A stretch of 64,000 nt of DNA from Tolypothrix sp. PCC 7712 (GTDB lineage: Bacteria; Cyanobacteriota; Cyanobacteriia; Cyanobacteriales; Nostocaceae). Positions 17,506 to 25,371 of this stretch are shown here, one piece after another (position 1 is the stretch's first letter; each line of letters begins with the position of its first letter). The stretch covers positions 8,495,390 to 8,559,389 of the forward strand of contig NZ_CP063785.1 in assembly GCF_025860405.1 (NCBI RefSeq), read 5' to 3'. A model generated the notes under the pieces. It worked only from the letters and a program-made list of their open reading frames with translations, had not been told where the DNA came from and searched no databases. The translations under genes and the position numbers were made by a program.

Positions 17506-18615
17506 ATGCGGATACTACATATTACTAATCATGTACAACAAATTGGCAACGGAATTGTCAATGTGGCTGTAGACTTAGCTTGTTTACAAGCCAAAAATGG
17601 TCATACTGTTGCTGTCGCATCAGCTGGTGGAGAATACGAAACCTTACTAGCAAATCACGACGTGCAACACTTTCACCTTGATCAATCAAGAACACCCATC
17701 AATCTAATTAAAGCGGCTTGGCGTTATCGCCAGATTATTCAAGAGTTTCAGCCAGATATTGTTCATGCACACATGATGACAGGAGTTGTGCTAGCAGGAC
17801 TGTTAAGAAACTGTGGTGAATATAGTTTAGTTTCTACTGTACACAATGAGTTTCAGCGCAGCGCTATTTTGATGGGATTAGCGGATCGAGTGATTGCAGT
17901 TAGCAATGCTGTCGCTGATTCTATGGTACGGCGTGGGATATCTAAGAGTAAGTTACGCGTAGTAGCCAACGGTACATTAAACAGTCCCCGAAATCGTAGT
18001 ATTAAAGATTGTCAACCCATGTCTTTATGCCATCCAGCAATTACTACAGTAGCTGGAATGTACACCCGCAAAGGAATTGTGGAATTAATAGAAGCCTTCA
18101 TCAAAATTGCTGCAGAAGTTCCGCAAGCACATTTATATTTAGTCGGAAATGGCCCCGATCGCGCTATGTTTGAGGCGATGGTGCAAAATACCCCTTTTGC
18201 CAATCGCATTCATTTTGAAGGCTTCCAGTCAGAACCGCAACGCTATATGCTGTCCTCTGATATCTTTGTCCTCGCTTCTCACTGTGAATCCTTTGGATTA
18301 GTACTGACAGAGGCGCGAGAAGCAGGTTGTGCAATTATTGCTAGCGATGTCGATGGTATTCCAGAAACTTTGGATCGCGGACAAGCCGGGTTATTAGTAC
18401 CACCAAAAGATAGTCAAACTTTGGCAAATGCTTTAATGTATTTGCTCAACGATTCAGAACAACTACAAAAATTGAAATCCCAAGCGAAACAAAACCTCGA
18501 ACGCTTCAGCGTCACCCGCGTTCATGAGGAAACGCTAAGTTTATACTATGAACTACTTGATAACTACAGAGTATTTAATTTGAGCCTCAGCCAAGAACTT
18601 TTAGTTAGCAAATAG
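17506..18615 (+). CDS. GT4-type glycosyltransferase
   Basis: Length 369 residues; TGTGGAG lies upstream of the ATG. It begins MRILHITNHVQQIGNGIVN, the typical first strand and loop of GT4 enzymes, followed by DIVHAHMM and the acceptor-side STVHNEF. The C-terminal half has TTVAGMYTRKGIVELIEAFI, LYLVGNGPDRAMFE, and the donor-site ASHCESFGLVLTEAREAGCAIIASDVDGIPETL. There is no membrane segment; it likely acts at the inner membrane surface. Together with the PIG-L deacetylase before it and the priming sugar transferase after it (opposite strand), it belongs to a region for surface glycan assembly. Sugar and acceptor are unknown. Confidence 0.9.
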   Translation: MRILHITNHVQQIGNGIVNVAVDLACLQAKNGHTVAVASAGGEYETLLANHDVQHFHLDQSRTPINLIKAAWRYRQIIQEFQPDIVHAHMMTGVVLAGLLRNCGEYSLVSTVHNEFQRSAILMGLADRVIAVSNAVADSMVRRGISKSKLRVVANGTLNSPRNRSIKDCQPMSLCHPAITTVAGMYTRKGIVELIEAFIKIAAEVPQAHLYLVGNGPDRAMFEAMVQNTPFANRIHFEGFQSEPQRYMLSSDIFVLASHCESFGLVLTEAREAGCAIIASDVDGIPETLDRGQAGLLVPPKDSQTLANALMYLLNDSEQLQKLKSQAKQNLERFSVTRVHEETLSLYYELLDNYRVFNLSLSQELLVSK

Positions 18616-18684
18616 CAATTTTCTTTTATTAGAGTTTTACCAATTATCTAAAATCAGCTAACAGATAATTATACAAATACATGG

Positions 18685-18798
18685 GTAGAGGGTTTAGCAT
18701 TGCTAAACCCCTACAGAAAATGACAAAACAGGGTTATGAATGATGCAAATGAAATCATAAAAATTAGAGTCCCAAACTCTTGACGAACTTGAGACTCT
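18685..18798. terminator. Two stem-loops between convergent genes
   Basis: GTAGAGGGTTTAGCA pairs with TGCTAAACCCCTAC (18685-18714), and AGAGTC...GACTCT forms an imperfect second stem (18766-18798). They sit between the convergent stops at 18615 and 18843 and probably terminate transcription from both sides. Confidence 0.5.
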
Positions 18799-18842
18799 TA
18801 CAATTAAATTTATATGGGAATAAAGACCTAATAAGAAATTTT

Positions 18843-19520
18843 TTAAAATGCTCCAATTCTCGCAAATAGTACGTAGAATGTTTTGACAATTAACTGTAAA
18901 TCATACATTGGACTCCATCTGGCTTGATACTGTAAATCTAAGTCAACTATTTTCTCAAAATTATTCACCTGAGAACGTCCGTTAACTTGCCATTCACCAG
19001 TTAAACCAGGTTTGACATCTAAACGCCGCCAATGTCTTTTTGTATATTTACTTACTTCATCACCTGTAGGTGGCCTTGTACCTACTAAGCTCATTTCATT
19101 GCATAACACATTCCAAAATTGCGGTAGTTCATCCAAACTACTGCTTCGTAAAAAGCGACCTACTTTAGTGACTCGGAAATCATTTTTATTTTTAAATATT
19201 AGCCCTTTAGCTTCGTTACTCACTAAAGTCTTTAATTCCTCTGCATCAATAACCATTGAGCGAAATTTATAAAGACGGAATGGTTTTCCCTGTAATCCAT
19301 ACCGTTCTTGAGCAAAGAAAATTGGGCCAGGACTGTCGATTTTAATTGCGATCGCAATCGGCACAAACAAAATAGCTAGAACTAACAGCCCTATCAAGCT
19401 GCCTACAATGTCTAAACAGCGTTTGAATTTAGATTGAACTGAAGGATGGGAATTAGACTCTAATTTCCAAGATAAGAAAGAGGGTGCCGGAAGAACTTTT
19501 TGTAATTGTGTTTGTTGCAT
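18843..19520 (-). CDS. Undecaprenyl-phosphate sugar-1-phosphate transferase (bacterial sugar transferase family)
   Basis: Length 225 residues, the short form of the family (PF02397 type) without the four extra N-terminal membrane spans of WbaP/WcaJ. A single hydrophobic segment follows the family's KRCLDIVGSLIGLLVL start; then come the conserved PGPIFFAQERYGLQGKPFRLYKFRSM, LDELPQFWNVL, MSLVGTRPP and KPGLTGEWQVNGRS. It loads the first sugar phosphate onto a polyprenyl phosphate and so starts a surface polysaccharide repeat unit. GAGG-CAGGA precedes the ATG. It lies beside GT4 genes and a PIG-L deacetylase, consistent with exopolysaccharide or heterocyst-envelope polysaccharide synthesis; the sequence does not say which. 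Confidence 0.93.
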   Translation of the reverse strand: MQQTQLQKVLPAPSFLSWKLESNSHPSVQSKFKRCLDIVGSLIGLLVLAILFVPIAIAIKIDSPGPIFFAQERYGLQGKPFRLYKFRSMVIDAEELKTLVSNEAKGLIFKNKNDFRVTKVGRFLRSSSLDELPQFWNVLCNEMSLVGTRPPTGDEVSKYTKRHWRRLDVKPGLTGEWQVNGRSQVNNFEKIVDLDLQYQARWSPMYDLQLIVKTFYVLFARIGAF

Positions 19521-19730
19521 TATCCTGCCTCAAGTGATGAAGGTAGAATTATTGATTTATAATCTACGATTGTGAAAATTAACTTTTTAAGAAGGAGAAA
19601 ACTCAGTTTTTATTCTTTAGGGTAATACAGTACTTTATGAGGTAATTTCGGGAAATTGCTGAATGTTCATCTATTTTTATTACCTCCATATTTATCTGTA
19701 CATCTGTGGGTGATTGCGGCATTCTCAATC

Positions 19731-19837
19731 CAAATACTTATGATTTCAGGCTAAAAAGGCAAGAGAAAATGGGGGAAAATCTTTTACCTTTTCCCTAAAT
19801 TAAATTCGGACTGAAAATCTTTAACTCAGCAGTATTG
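19731..19837. repeat. Diverged copy of the 126-bp MITE family B
   Basis: It starts CAAATACTTATGATTTCAGG and ends CTCAGCAGTATTG, matching the family ends CAATACTTGTCGGTTAAG with several changes. The interior has the same purine arm then TTTTACC/TTTTCCC arm, shortened to 107 bp in all. No target duplication is left, so this is an old, decayed copy. It lies just past the stop of the caspase gene. Confidence 0.6.
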
Positions 19838-19845
19838 GTTCTTAA

Positions 19846-22056
19846 TTACGCTGTATCTGAATCGCCAACTTGACAACTTTCAAGACGCGAAAACAAAGCC
19901 ACACATAATTCCCACCACGAAGCTGTTGCGATCGCACTATGCCATTCCCACACACCTAACAGCCTGACACGCCAAACCTGTTCTAAAAAACCGAAATAGG
20001 GTAAATGTCCTATAGGTGCATCTCCTTGCCAGACTAGATTTTCATAATCAACCCATGAGTCTTTCAAACGCCAACCAACACGATTAGCAAAATCAATGCA
20101 GGTTTCGGAAGCAGCAACTTTGGCAGATCCAATCATCAAAGCCAACAGCGGATCGGTTGCAGAAGTATCTTTAATACTCTGCCAGATACGTTGTTGAACA
20201 CTAAAGCCAAAGTGCCCATAACTATAATTTACCCACAGATTATCAATAGTAGAAAGGTCTTTACAAGAAAAATTTATTACATCGCTAATTTCAAGAAAAC
20301 TTTCCTCTTTTCTTCCGGATGCTTTAAGTATAAGTTTTGTAGTCTCTTGATCCGCCTCTAACCACCTTTTATTTTTAAGTAAATCGCGCAGATACGTGTA
20401 GTCAATTCCTAATGCTGAACTCAAATCATCAGGTTTGGAATTGTCAGTATTTTCTGGTTTAGTATTTAAATTTTCAACAGAAAATACAGTTTTTCCTGGT
20501 AATATTTCTATAATTCCTTGAGAACCAGATAACCAAAAATATAATTGGATATTGGTTTGTGCTAACTGCACTTGCAATTGTGTAATCCAAGCTGCGGCGG
20601 TGAGTCCCGTTGGCTGCATTCCTTGATTGAGGGTTTCTACCAAGGTATAAGCAAATACTTCACTGTCATTAGCTGGTACAGCAGCCGTAATTAAACACTG
20701 TCCTGCATCTAATCCAATTTGCAGTTCTTCTACCCAATCGCGTACTGAGACTGTCCCCAAACCCTGTTGTTCTGGACAATCTAAAATAATAATTTGTTGC
20801 GATCTACATCGGCGTAGTTGTTTTCTTAACCATGAACGCTCAATAAAAATATCTTCGGACAGTATTAATCTCGCTTCTCCTGGTTCTGTCTCGCGAATTT
20901 GCCCACGCAGATATAAAAATACTGTTGTGGCTGCTTCTGGCGTAGTAGTTTCCGCAAAAGATGGTGATAGTAAACACTTTTGGATAGCTTTGCGGACATC
21001 CGACTGAGAATTTTTGCCCCGCACAGTCCAATAATTGACTTCAAAGCTTCCCGCACTGCTCAGTATTTTACTCAAATCCAAGGAATTTTTACTTTTGGGA
21101 AGTCCTTCTACAATTAATGCTTGTCGCGGATGTTGCGAAGATTGTATTTGCTGAGGTTTTAGTCCTAAAATTACTTCTCCTACTCCTTCCACAATCCGCT
21201 TGGGTGTTTGTGAAGGATATTCAGAATGGATGGAATTGTCTCCCCGTCCTTTTTTTAGCTGATTAATCACTCGCAACTGCTGATTAGCTTTATCTATATA
21301 TGTCAGTGTTTGGTGGTAAACATAGCGATAAAGTCCATCGGCTTCGATGACACCAACAGAGTCAGCAGCTTCTCCCCTTAACCCTTGAATTAAATAGTAT
21401 GTGAATACACCATGCCCTAATTGCGGAAATTCCCAAGATTGCTGGCCGCGATCGCAAGATAATAAAGCATAAAATCCTTTTCTTTGGGAGGCTCGTTTTC
21501 GCAAAACTTCCACCAATTCTGGTGTCGGGTTGAGTTGGGGATCTGTTTCGCCTCTTGCACCCAACAGCGTCATCCCCCCGCTATGACAAGCATCTAATAT
21601 TAGTAGTTGCTGTTGAGCAGAACAATTCTCTAACAGTTGCAACAATTCCTGCAACTTTAAACCCGTGTCAGTTAATTGTTCTTTTTGAGTATCTTGGAGA
21701 CATAGCACCACCTGCTGACTCAAAGAGTCTAGCATTCCATGCCCAGAAAAATAAAATATAACTGTGTCAGTAGGTTTACTAGCCGCTGCAATTTGTTTGA
21801 GGCTGGCGCGAATATTTGCTAACTTGGGTTGCTTTTCCCCAAAATCGTGATAAATCATCACCTCTTTTTGTGGAAATCCCTGTGTTGCGGCGTTTAATGC
21901 TTCTCCTAAGCCTTGACAATCCAACGCCGAGTAATGCAAACCAGGTATTTGCTCATCCTCGTATTGGTTGACTCCCACTAGTAATAGCCAAAGTTTTGCT
22001 ACCCCAGTTTCTAAAGCATGAGTTGAGTGACTAGTACGAACCCCAACTGGACACAT
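19846..22056 (-). CDS. Metacaspase (orthocaspase) fused to a degenerate caspase-like domain and GUN4
   Basis: Length 736 residues. Residues about 20-280 form a caspase-family (C14) domain with KLWLLLVGVNQYED, the catalytic histidine in IFYFSGHGM (about 105) and cysteine in LILDACHSGG (about 156). Residues about 310-515 look like a second caspase fold that lost its active site: TTVFLYLRGQI in place of YFSGHG, and QQIIILDCPEQQG in place of LDACHSGG, then a strand-helix pattern (CLITAAVPANDSEVFAYTLVETL) mirroring ALLSCDRGQQ...GVFTYYLIQGL. From about 548 the protein is a GUN4 domain: YLRDLLKNKRWLEADQETTK, NFSCKDLSTIDNLWVNYS, GHFGFSVQQRIWQ, FANRVGWR, APIGHLPYF. GUN4 binds tetrapyrroles, so a tetrapyrrole-sensing protease is a reasonable hypothesis. 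No signal peptide or clear Shine-Dalgarno; the start is tentative. Confidence 0.9.
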   Translation of the reverse strand: MCPVGVRTSHSTHALETGVAKLWLLLVGVNQYEDEQIPGLHYSALDCQGLGEALNAATQGFPQKEVMIYHDFGEKQPKLANIRASLKQIAAASKPTDTVIFYFSGHGMLDSLSQQVVLCLQDTQKEQLTDTGLKLQELLQLLENCSAQQQLLILDACHSGGMTLLGARGETDPQLNPTPELVEVLRKRASQRKGFYALLSCDRGQQSWEFPQLGHGVFTYYLIQGLRGEAADSVGVIEADGLYRYVYHQTLTYIDKANQQLRVINQLKKGRGDNSIHSEYPSQTPKRIVEGVGEVILGLKPQQIQSSQHPRQALIVEGLPKSKNSLDLSKILSSAGSFEVNYWTVRGKNSQSDVRKAIQKCLLSPSFAETTTPEAATTVFLYLRGQIRETEPGEARLILSEDIFIERSWLRKQLRRCRSQQIIILDCPEQQGLGTVSVRDWVEELQIGLDAGQCLITAAVPANDSEVFAYTLVETLNQGMQPTGLTAAAWITQLQVQLAQTNIQLYFWLSGSQGIIEILPGKTVFSVENLNTKPENTDNSKPDDLSSALGIDYTYLRDLLKNKRWLEADQETTKLILKASGRKEESFLEISDVINFSCKDLSTIDNLWVNYSYGHFGFSVQQRIWQSIKDTSATDPLLALMIGSAKVAASETCIDFANRVGWRLKDSWVDYENLVWQGDAPIGHLPYFGFLEQVWRVRLLGVWEWHSAIATASWWELCVALFSRLESCQVGDSDTA

Positions 22057-22427
22057 TTAAAAAAATTAAAACCCTGTATAGTAAAGCAATTTAACTGTTG
22101 ACTGATGGCAAATTATCAAGTCAACAGCTTTGATAAAAATGGTATCAGATTAAACTAGACGCGTTGCGCTTCAACTTAGTTCCGCATCCGGAAACACCAA
22201 AAAATCAATAACTAACAATTCGTAATTCGTAGTTACTAATTCGTAATTATGTTACGGTTGGGGTCTAAATCCCCAACTGTAAAAGCACGACTTATATAAT
22301 TCGGGGACTCTAACTCTCAGTTTAATTACGAATTAAGAATTACGAATTAGTAATTATTTTGATGTGTAGCCTACTTTAACAAAGTGTAAAGCATTTATAT
22401 ACTTCCTAATGTTTTTACTCCTAAAAT
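22057..22427. repeat. Intergenic region with inverted TAATTCGTAAT repeats
   Basis: Copies of AATTCGTAATTCGTAGTTAC (22218-22250) and their complement (ATTACGAATTAAGAATTACG, 22323-22350) flank a central GGTTGGGG...CCCCAAC stem (22256-22285). The whole 140 bp could fold on itself. Similar TAATTCGTAATTCG strings recur near 40785-40803 and 46140-46180. No gene was found. Confidence 0.6.
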
Positions 22428-23060
22428 TTACTTAAAAATAGCAGGTAGCAAACTCGGCGCTAACCACAACCCATAACCAATAAATGCAAAGATTCCTGTA
22501 ATTAATATAGTAATTACGTAGCTAATACACATCAATAAGCCATCGGATTCGATTGTGGCAATTGCTAACAGTAAAATTCCGATAGTAGGGATGGGATTAG
22601 TGAAGGGAATGGGCGAGATTAGTAATAGTGTTAGCCACGAAATGCAAAACCCATTAAACCGCCAAGCCCAAGAACTATTGGCGATTTTTGATAACCGAGG
22701 GCTGGCAATTTTCTCTACTATTCTGGTGACTCGACGTAGGTTATGTAACAAAACATGGGCGAAGCGGCGAGGAAATTTGTAGTTAGCCATTTTTTTGGGT
22801 AACCAAGGCGATCGCCTGCCTAAAACCATCTGCATTGATAATATCAAGCAAGCAGCACCAAATGGCCCAGTTAAACCCGGTGGCATCGGAAACAAAAATG
22901 GCAACACTAATAATGCAATTACCAAGCTAAAGCCCCTCTCTGAGGTTTCTGCCAAAATATCTCCTAGAGTGAGCGGTTGTTCAGCTAAGTGTTGCAACAA
23001 TGATTTAATTTCTTGAGAAAATCTTAAATGCTTTTGGCTTGAGTCTATGCGAGTTTCCAC
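22428..23060 (-). CDS. ExoD-family membrane protein (exopolysaccharide synthesis)
   Basis: Length 210 residues with a GTG start at 23060 preceded by TGGGGA. The ExoD signature is clear: QPLTLGDILAETSERGFSLVIALLVLPFLFPMPPG, then FGAACLILSMQMVLGRRSPWLP. Five or so hydrophobic segments follow, including LLISPIPFTNPIPTIGILLLAIATIESDG, typical of the second half. ExoD affects exopolysaccharide production in rhizobia, but its biochemical role is not established. It acts in the inner membrane. The DAGK-like gene lies 147 bp upstream on the same strand, so both may be co-transcribed. Confidence 0.9.
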   Translation of the reverse strand: METRIDSSQKHLRFSQEIKSLLQHLAEQPLTLGDILAETSERGFSLVIALLVLPFLFPMPPGLTGPFGAACLILSMQMVLGRRSPWLPKKMANYKFPRRFAHVLLHNLRRVTRIVEKIASPRLSKIANSSWAWRFNGFCISWLTLLLISPIPFTNPIPTIGILLLAIATIESDGLLMCISYVITILITGIFAFIGYGLWLAPSLLPAIFK

Positions 23061-23206
23061 AATCCCCAGCTTTATCTCAGTAAATTATTTAATATATGTA
23101 TACAATGGCTCTACAAGTAATTCCGTAAAAAATTAAATTTTCTTTAATTGCACATATATTAACCTCTCAAAAATATATTACTTGTGATTAATTTAACATT
23201 CACAAA

Positions 23207-24091
23207 TTAACTTTGTGGTGTTGGAGAGACAAAAACACTTACAGCTTTAGGGATAACACGGAAATGGGCAGGAGTATATGTAGTGATTTCCCCATCAGTA
23301 TTAATAGGACGTGGTTTTCGGGTATATACTTCCATTTCTTGACCCTGATAGGCACGTACTTCTCGCCATTTTATGTGTTTTCCTTCTCGCATTGATGGCA
23401 GCAGCAGTATAATTTGCCACCAATTTTTAATTTCTAAACTGTAGAGATCCAGCCTTTGGTCGTCAATTGTCGCATCGTGAACCACTGCCATACCACCGCC
23501 ATAATAGCGACCATTACCCACTGCAATCTGCACCGTCCGTACGCGAATAGATTCCCCATTCATGCGGATTTCTGCACTAAATGGTCGAGATTCCCATATT
23601 ACCTGCAATGCCGTAGCTACGTAAGCGAATACACCCCAGCGACGTTTGGCTTCTTTGGTTAGTCGTTCAGTAATTTTGACACTCAGTCCCATACTCGCAA
23701 CGTTAAAGAAATGCTTGCCATTCACCCACCCTAAGTCAATGCGTCGCTGTTCCCCAGAAGCAATGATTTTGCAGGCTTCAGGTAAGGAATTAGGAATTTC
23801 TAAAGTCCTAGCTAAATCATTAGCAGTTCCCAAAGGTAAGATACCTAAAGGCAACTGAGTATCAACCAAACCATCTACAGCAGCATTGAGTGTACCATCA
23901 CCACCGCCCACAATTACTAAGTCAACTTGATTTCGGTAGTGTTGAATGATCTCTGTCAGCCGTTGGGGATTTTCTGTTGATTCCTCAATCAAATCCAAGC
24001 CCAATTCCTTGAGACATTGAATTGCTTCCGTAAGGCGCTTTTGCCCTTGACGAGCATGATGATTGACTAACAGCAGTGCGCGGGGACTCAT
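23207..24091 (-). CDS. Diacylglycerol kinase-like lipid kinase (YegS/DagK family)
   Basis: Length 294 residues. Catalytic-domain motifs: ALLLVNHHARQG at the start, VDLVIVGGGDGTLNAAVDGL (nucleotide-binding GGDGT), LPLGILPLGTANDLARTL, and the second-domain RTVQIAVGNGRYYGGGMAV with a following acidic DQRLDLYSL. The family phosphorylates a lipid (diacylglycerol, undecaprenol-like lipids, sphingosine or phosphatidylglycerol) with ATP on the cytoplasmic face of the membrane. AAAGG precedes the ATG at 24091. It is divergent from the DUF2459 gene with 88 bp between starts, and upstream of exoD on its own strand. Lipid substrate unknown. Confidence 0.92.
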   Translation of the reverse strand: MSPRALLLVNHHARQGQKRLTEAIQCLKELGLDLIEESTENPQRLTEIIQHYRNQVDLVIVGGGDGTLNAAVDGLVDTQLPLGILPLGTANDLARTLEIPNSLPEACKIIASGEQRRIDLGWVNGKHFFNVASMGLSVKITERLTKEAKRRWGVFAYVATALQVIWESRPFSAEIRMNGESIRVRTVQIAVGNGRYYGGGMAVVHDATIDDQRLDLYSLEIKNWWQIILLLPSMREGKHIKWREVRAYQGQEMEVYTRKPRPINTDGEITTYTPAHFRVIPKAVSVFVSPTPQS

Positions 24092-24179
24092 GGGTATTAC
24101 CTTTTATAGGTGAAATATGGCATTCTCAGCGTATAGATATTTTGCGTGAATTTCATGGTAACCCCCTGCAATAAATGTT

Positions 24180-24884
24180 ATGAAAGTTACCAAAAACTCA
24201 AGTATTCATCGTTTTTTATGTGGTTGTCACCGTTATTTGTTTCGAGGATGTTTATTTAGCTTATCTTTATTAGCAATTGGTGTCTTCATACCTAGGAAAT
24301 GGGGAACTCAGCCAAAAGATAAATGCAATTTGGACGTTTGTATTTCTAATACAGGTATTCATTCTAATATTATATTGCCAATTAAAAATGATATTTTTGA
24401 TTGGCATCAGTATCTGCCCATCGATAAAATTGGTATAGATAATTTCTATGATTACAATTACTTAAGTTTTGGGTGGGGTGACCGGGAATTTTATATGTCA
24501 ACTGTCACTGTGGCAGATTTAAGATTGTCTACAACTTTCAAAGCTTTATTTTTACCAACCCCTTCTGTAATCTATGTTAAAGGTTATCAATTAATACCGA
24601 ACTCTCTTGAGGTTAAATGCATTAAAGTTGATAAAAATAACTACCTAAGTTTAATCCACTTTATCCAATCTACCTTTCAGTTGAATTCTCAAGGAAGAGT
24701 AGTTCGGATTGGAGATGGTCATACTACTAATGCTGGATTTTATGATGCAGTTGGTAGTTATTCAATAATCAGAAATTGTAATAATTGGACAGGAGAAGCT
24801 TTGAGAAAAGCTGATGTCAACACTCCGCTTTGGGATGGATTATCTGCTGCGATTATTTGGCATTTAAGAAGTAATTGTGAATAA
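24180..24884 (+). CDS. DUF2459 (TIGR02117-type) membrane-anchored protein
   Basis: Length 234 residues. One hydrophobic segment near the N-terminus (LFRGCLFSLSLLAIGVFI, about 20-37) serves as anchor or signal. The rest matches the DUF2459 pattern: SNTGIHSNIILPI, YLSFGWGDREFYM, TFKALFLPTPSVIYV, GFYDAVGSYSIIRNCNNWTGEALRKA. Conserved H, GWGD and CNNWT residues suggest an enzyme active site of a thiol-hydrolase kind (the CNNWT cysteine with an upstream histidine), but no activity is established. It is divergent from the lipid kinase. Base composition is rather AT-rich compared with its neighbours. Confidence 0.85.
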   Translation: MKVTKNSSIHRFLCGCHRYLFRGCLFSLSLLAIGVFIPRKWGTQPKDKCNLDVCISNTGIHSNIILPIKNDIFDWHQYLPIDKIGIDNFYDYNYLSFGWGDREFYMSTVTVADLRLSTTFKALFLPTPSVIYVKGYQLIPNSLEVKCIKVDKNNYLSLIHFIQSTFQLNSQGRVVRIGDGHTTNAGFYDAVGSYSIIRNCNNWTGEALRKADVNTPLWDGLSAAIIWHLRSNCE

Positions 24885-25371
24885 TACAAGAATCTAGTTT
24901 AGTTGAATTATTCAAAGAAAAAGGAAAAACTAATAAAGTAAAAATACGGTAAGTAGAAAAATCCAAAAAATCCAGATCACTTTATCTTAGAGAGATATAC
25001 TGATATTCGGCAAAATACAACATTATGATTTTCTGAAATTACTTACGCAACTTCAGGCTTTTAAAGCTAAAATAAAGCGAATTTAAGTATCAGCAAAAGC
25101 TACGTACAATTAGATATCAATCTGTACTTATAGCTGATACAAAACGAAAATTAATCATAATTTCAGCTATAGTATAAGCTTCATAAAAATTGACAATATT
25201 TCTACATAGTATTTATAGTGAGTTTGAGAAAAAATTCATTTATAGATGCTTATTTCTGTTTTATGCTTGCCTAGACTAGTAATTTTAAAGCTTTGAATTA
25301 TCATTTGCGATCGCTTTTGACTGCTCAATAATTTGGGAATACTGAGATGGTAATCATATAAAGCCAAATCA
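24885..25371. other. AT-rich intergenic region before the ethylene-receptor-like gene
   Basis: No gene was found. The stretch contains a GCGATCGC (HIP1) site at about 25308 and otherwise AT-rich DNA. The promoter of the histidine kinase must lie here, but I cannot place its boxes. Confidence 0.4.
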
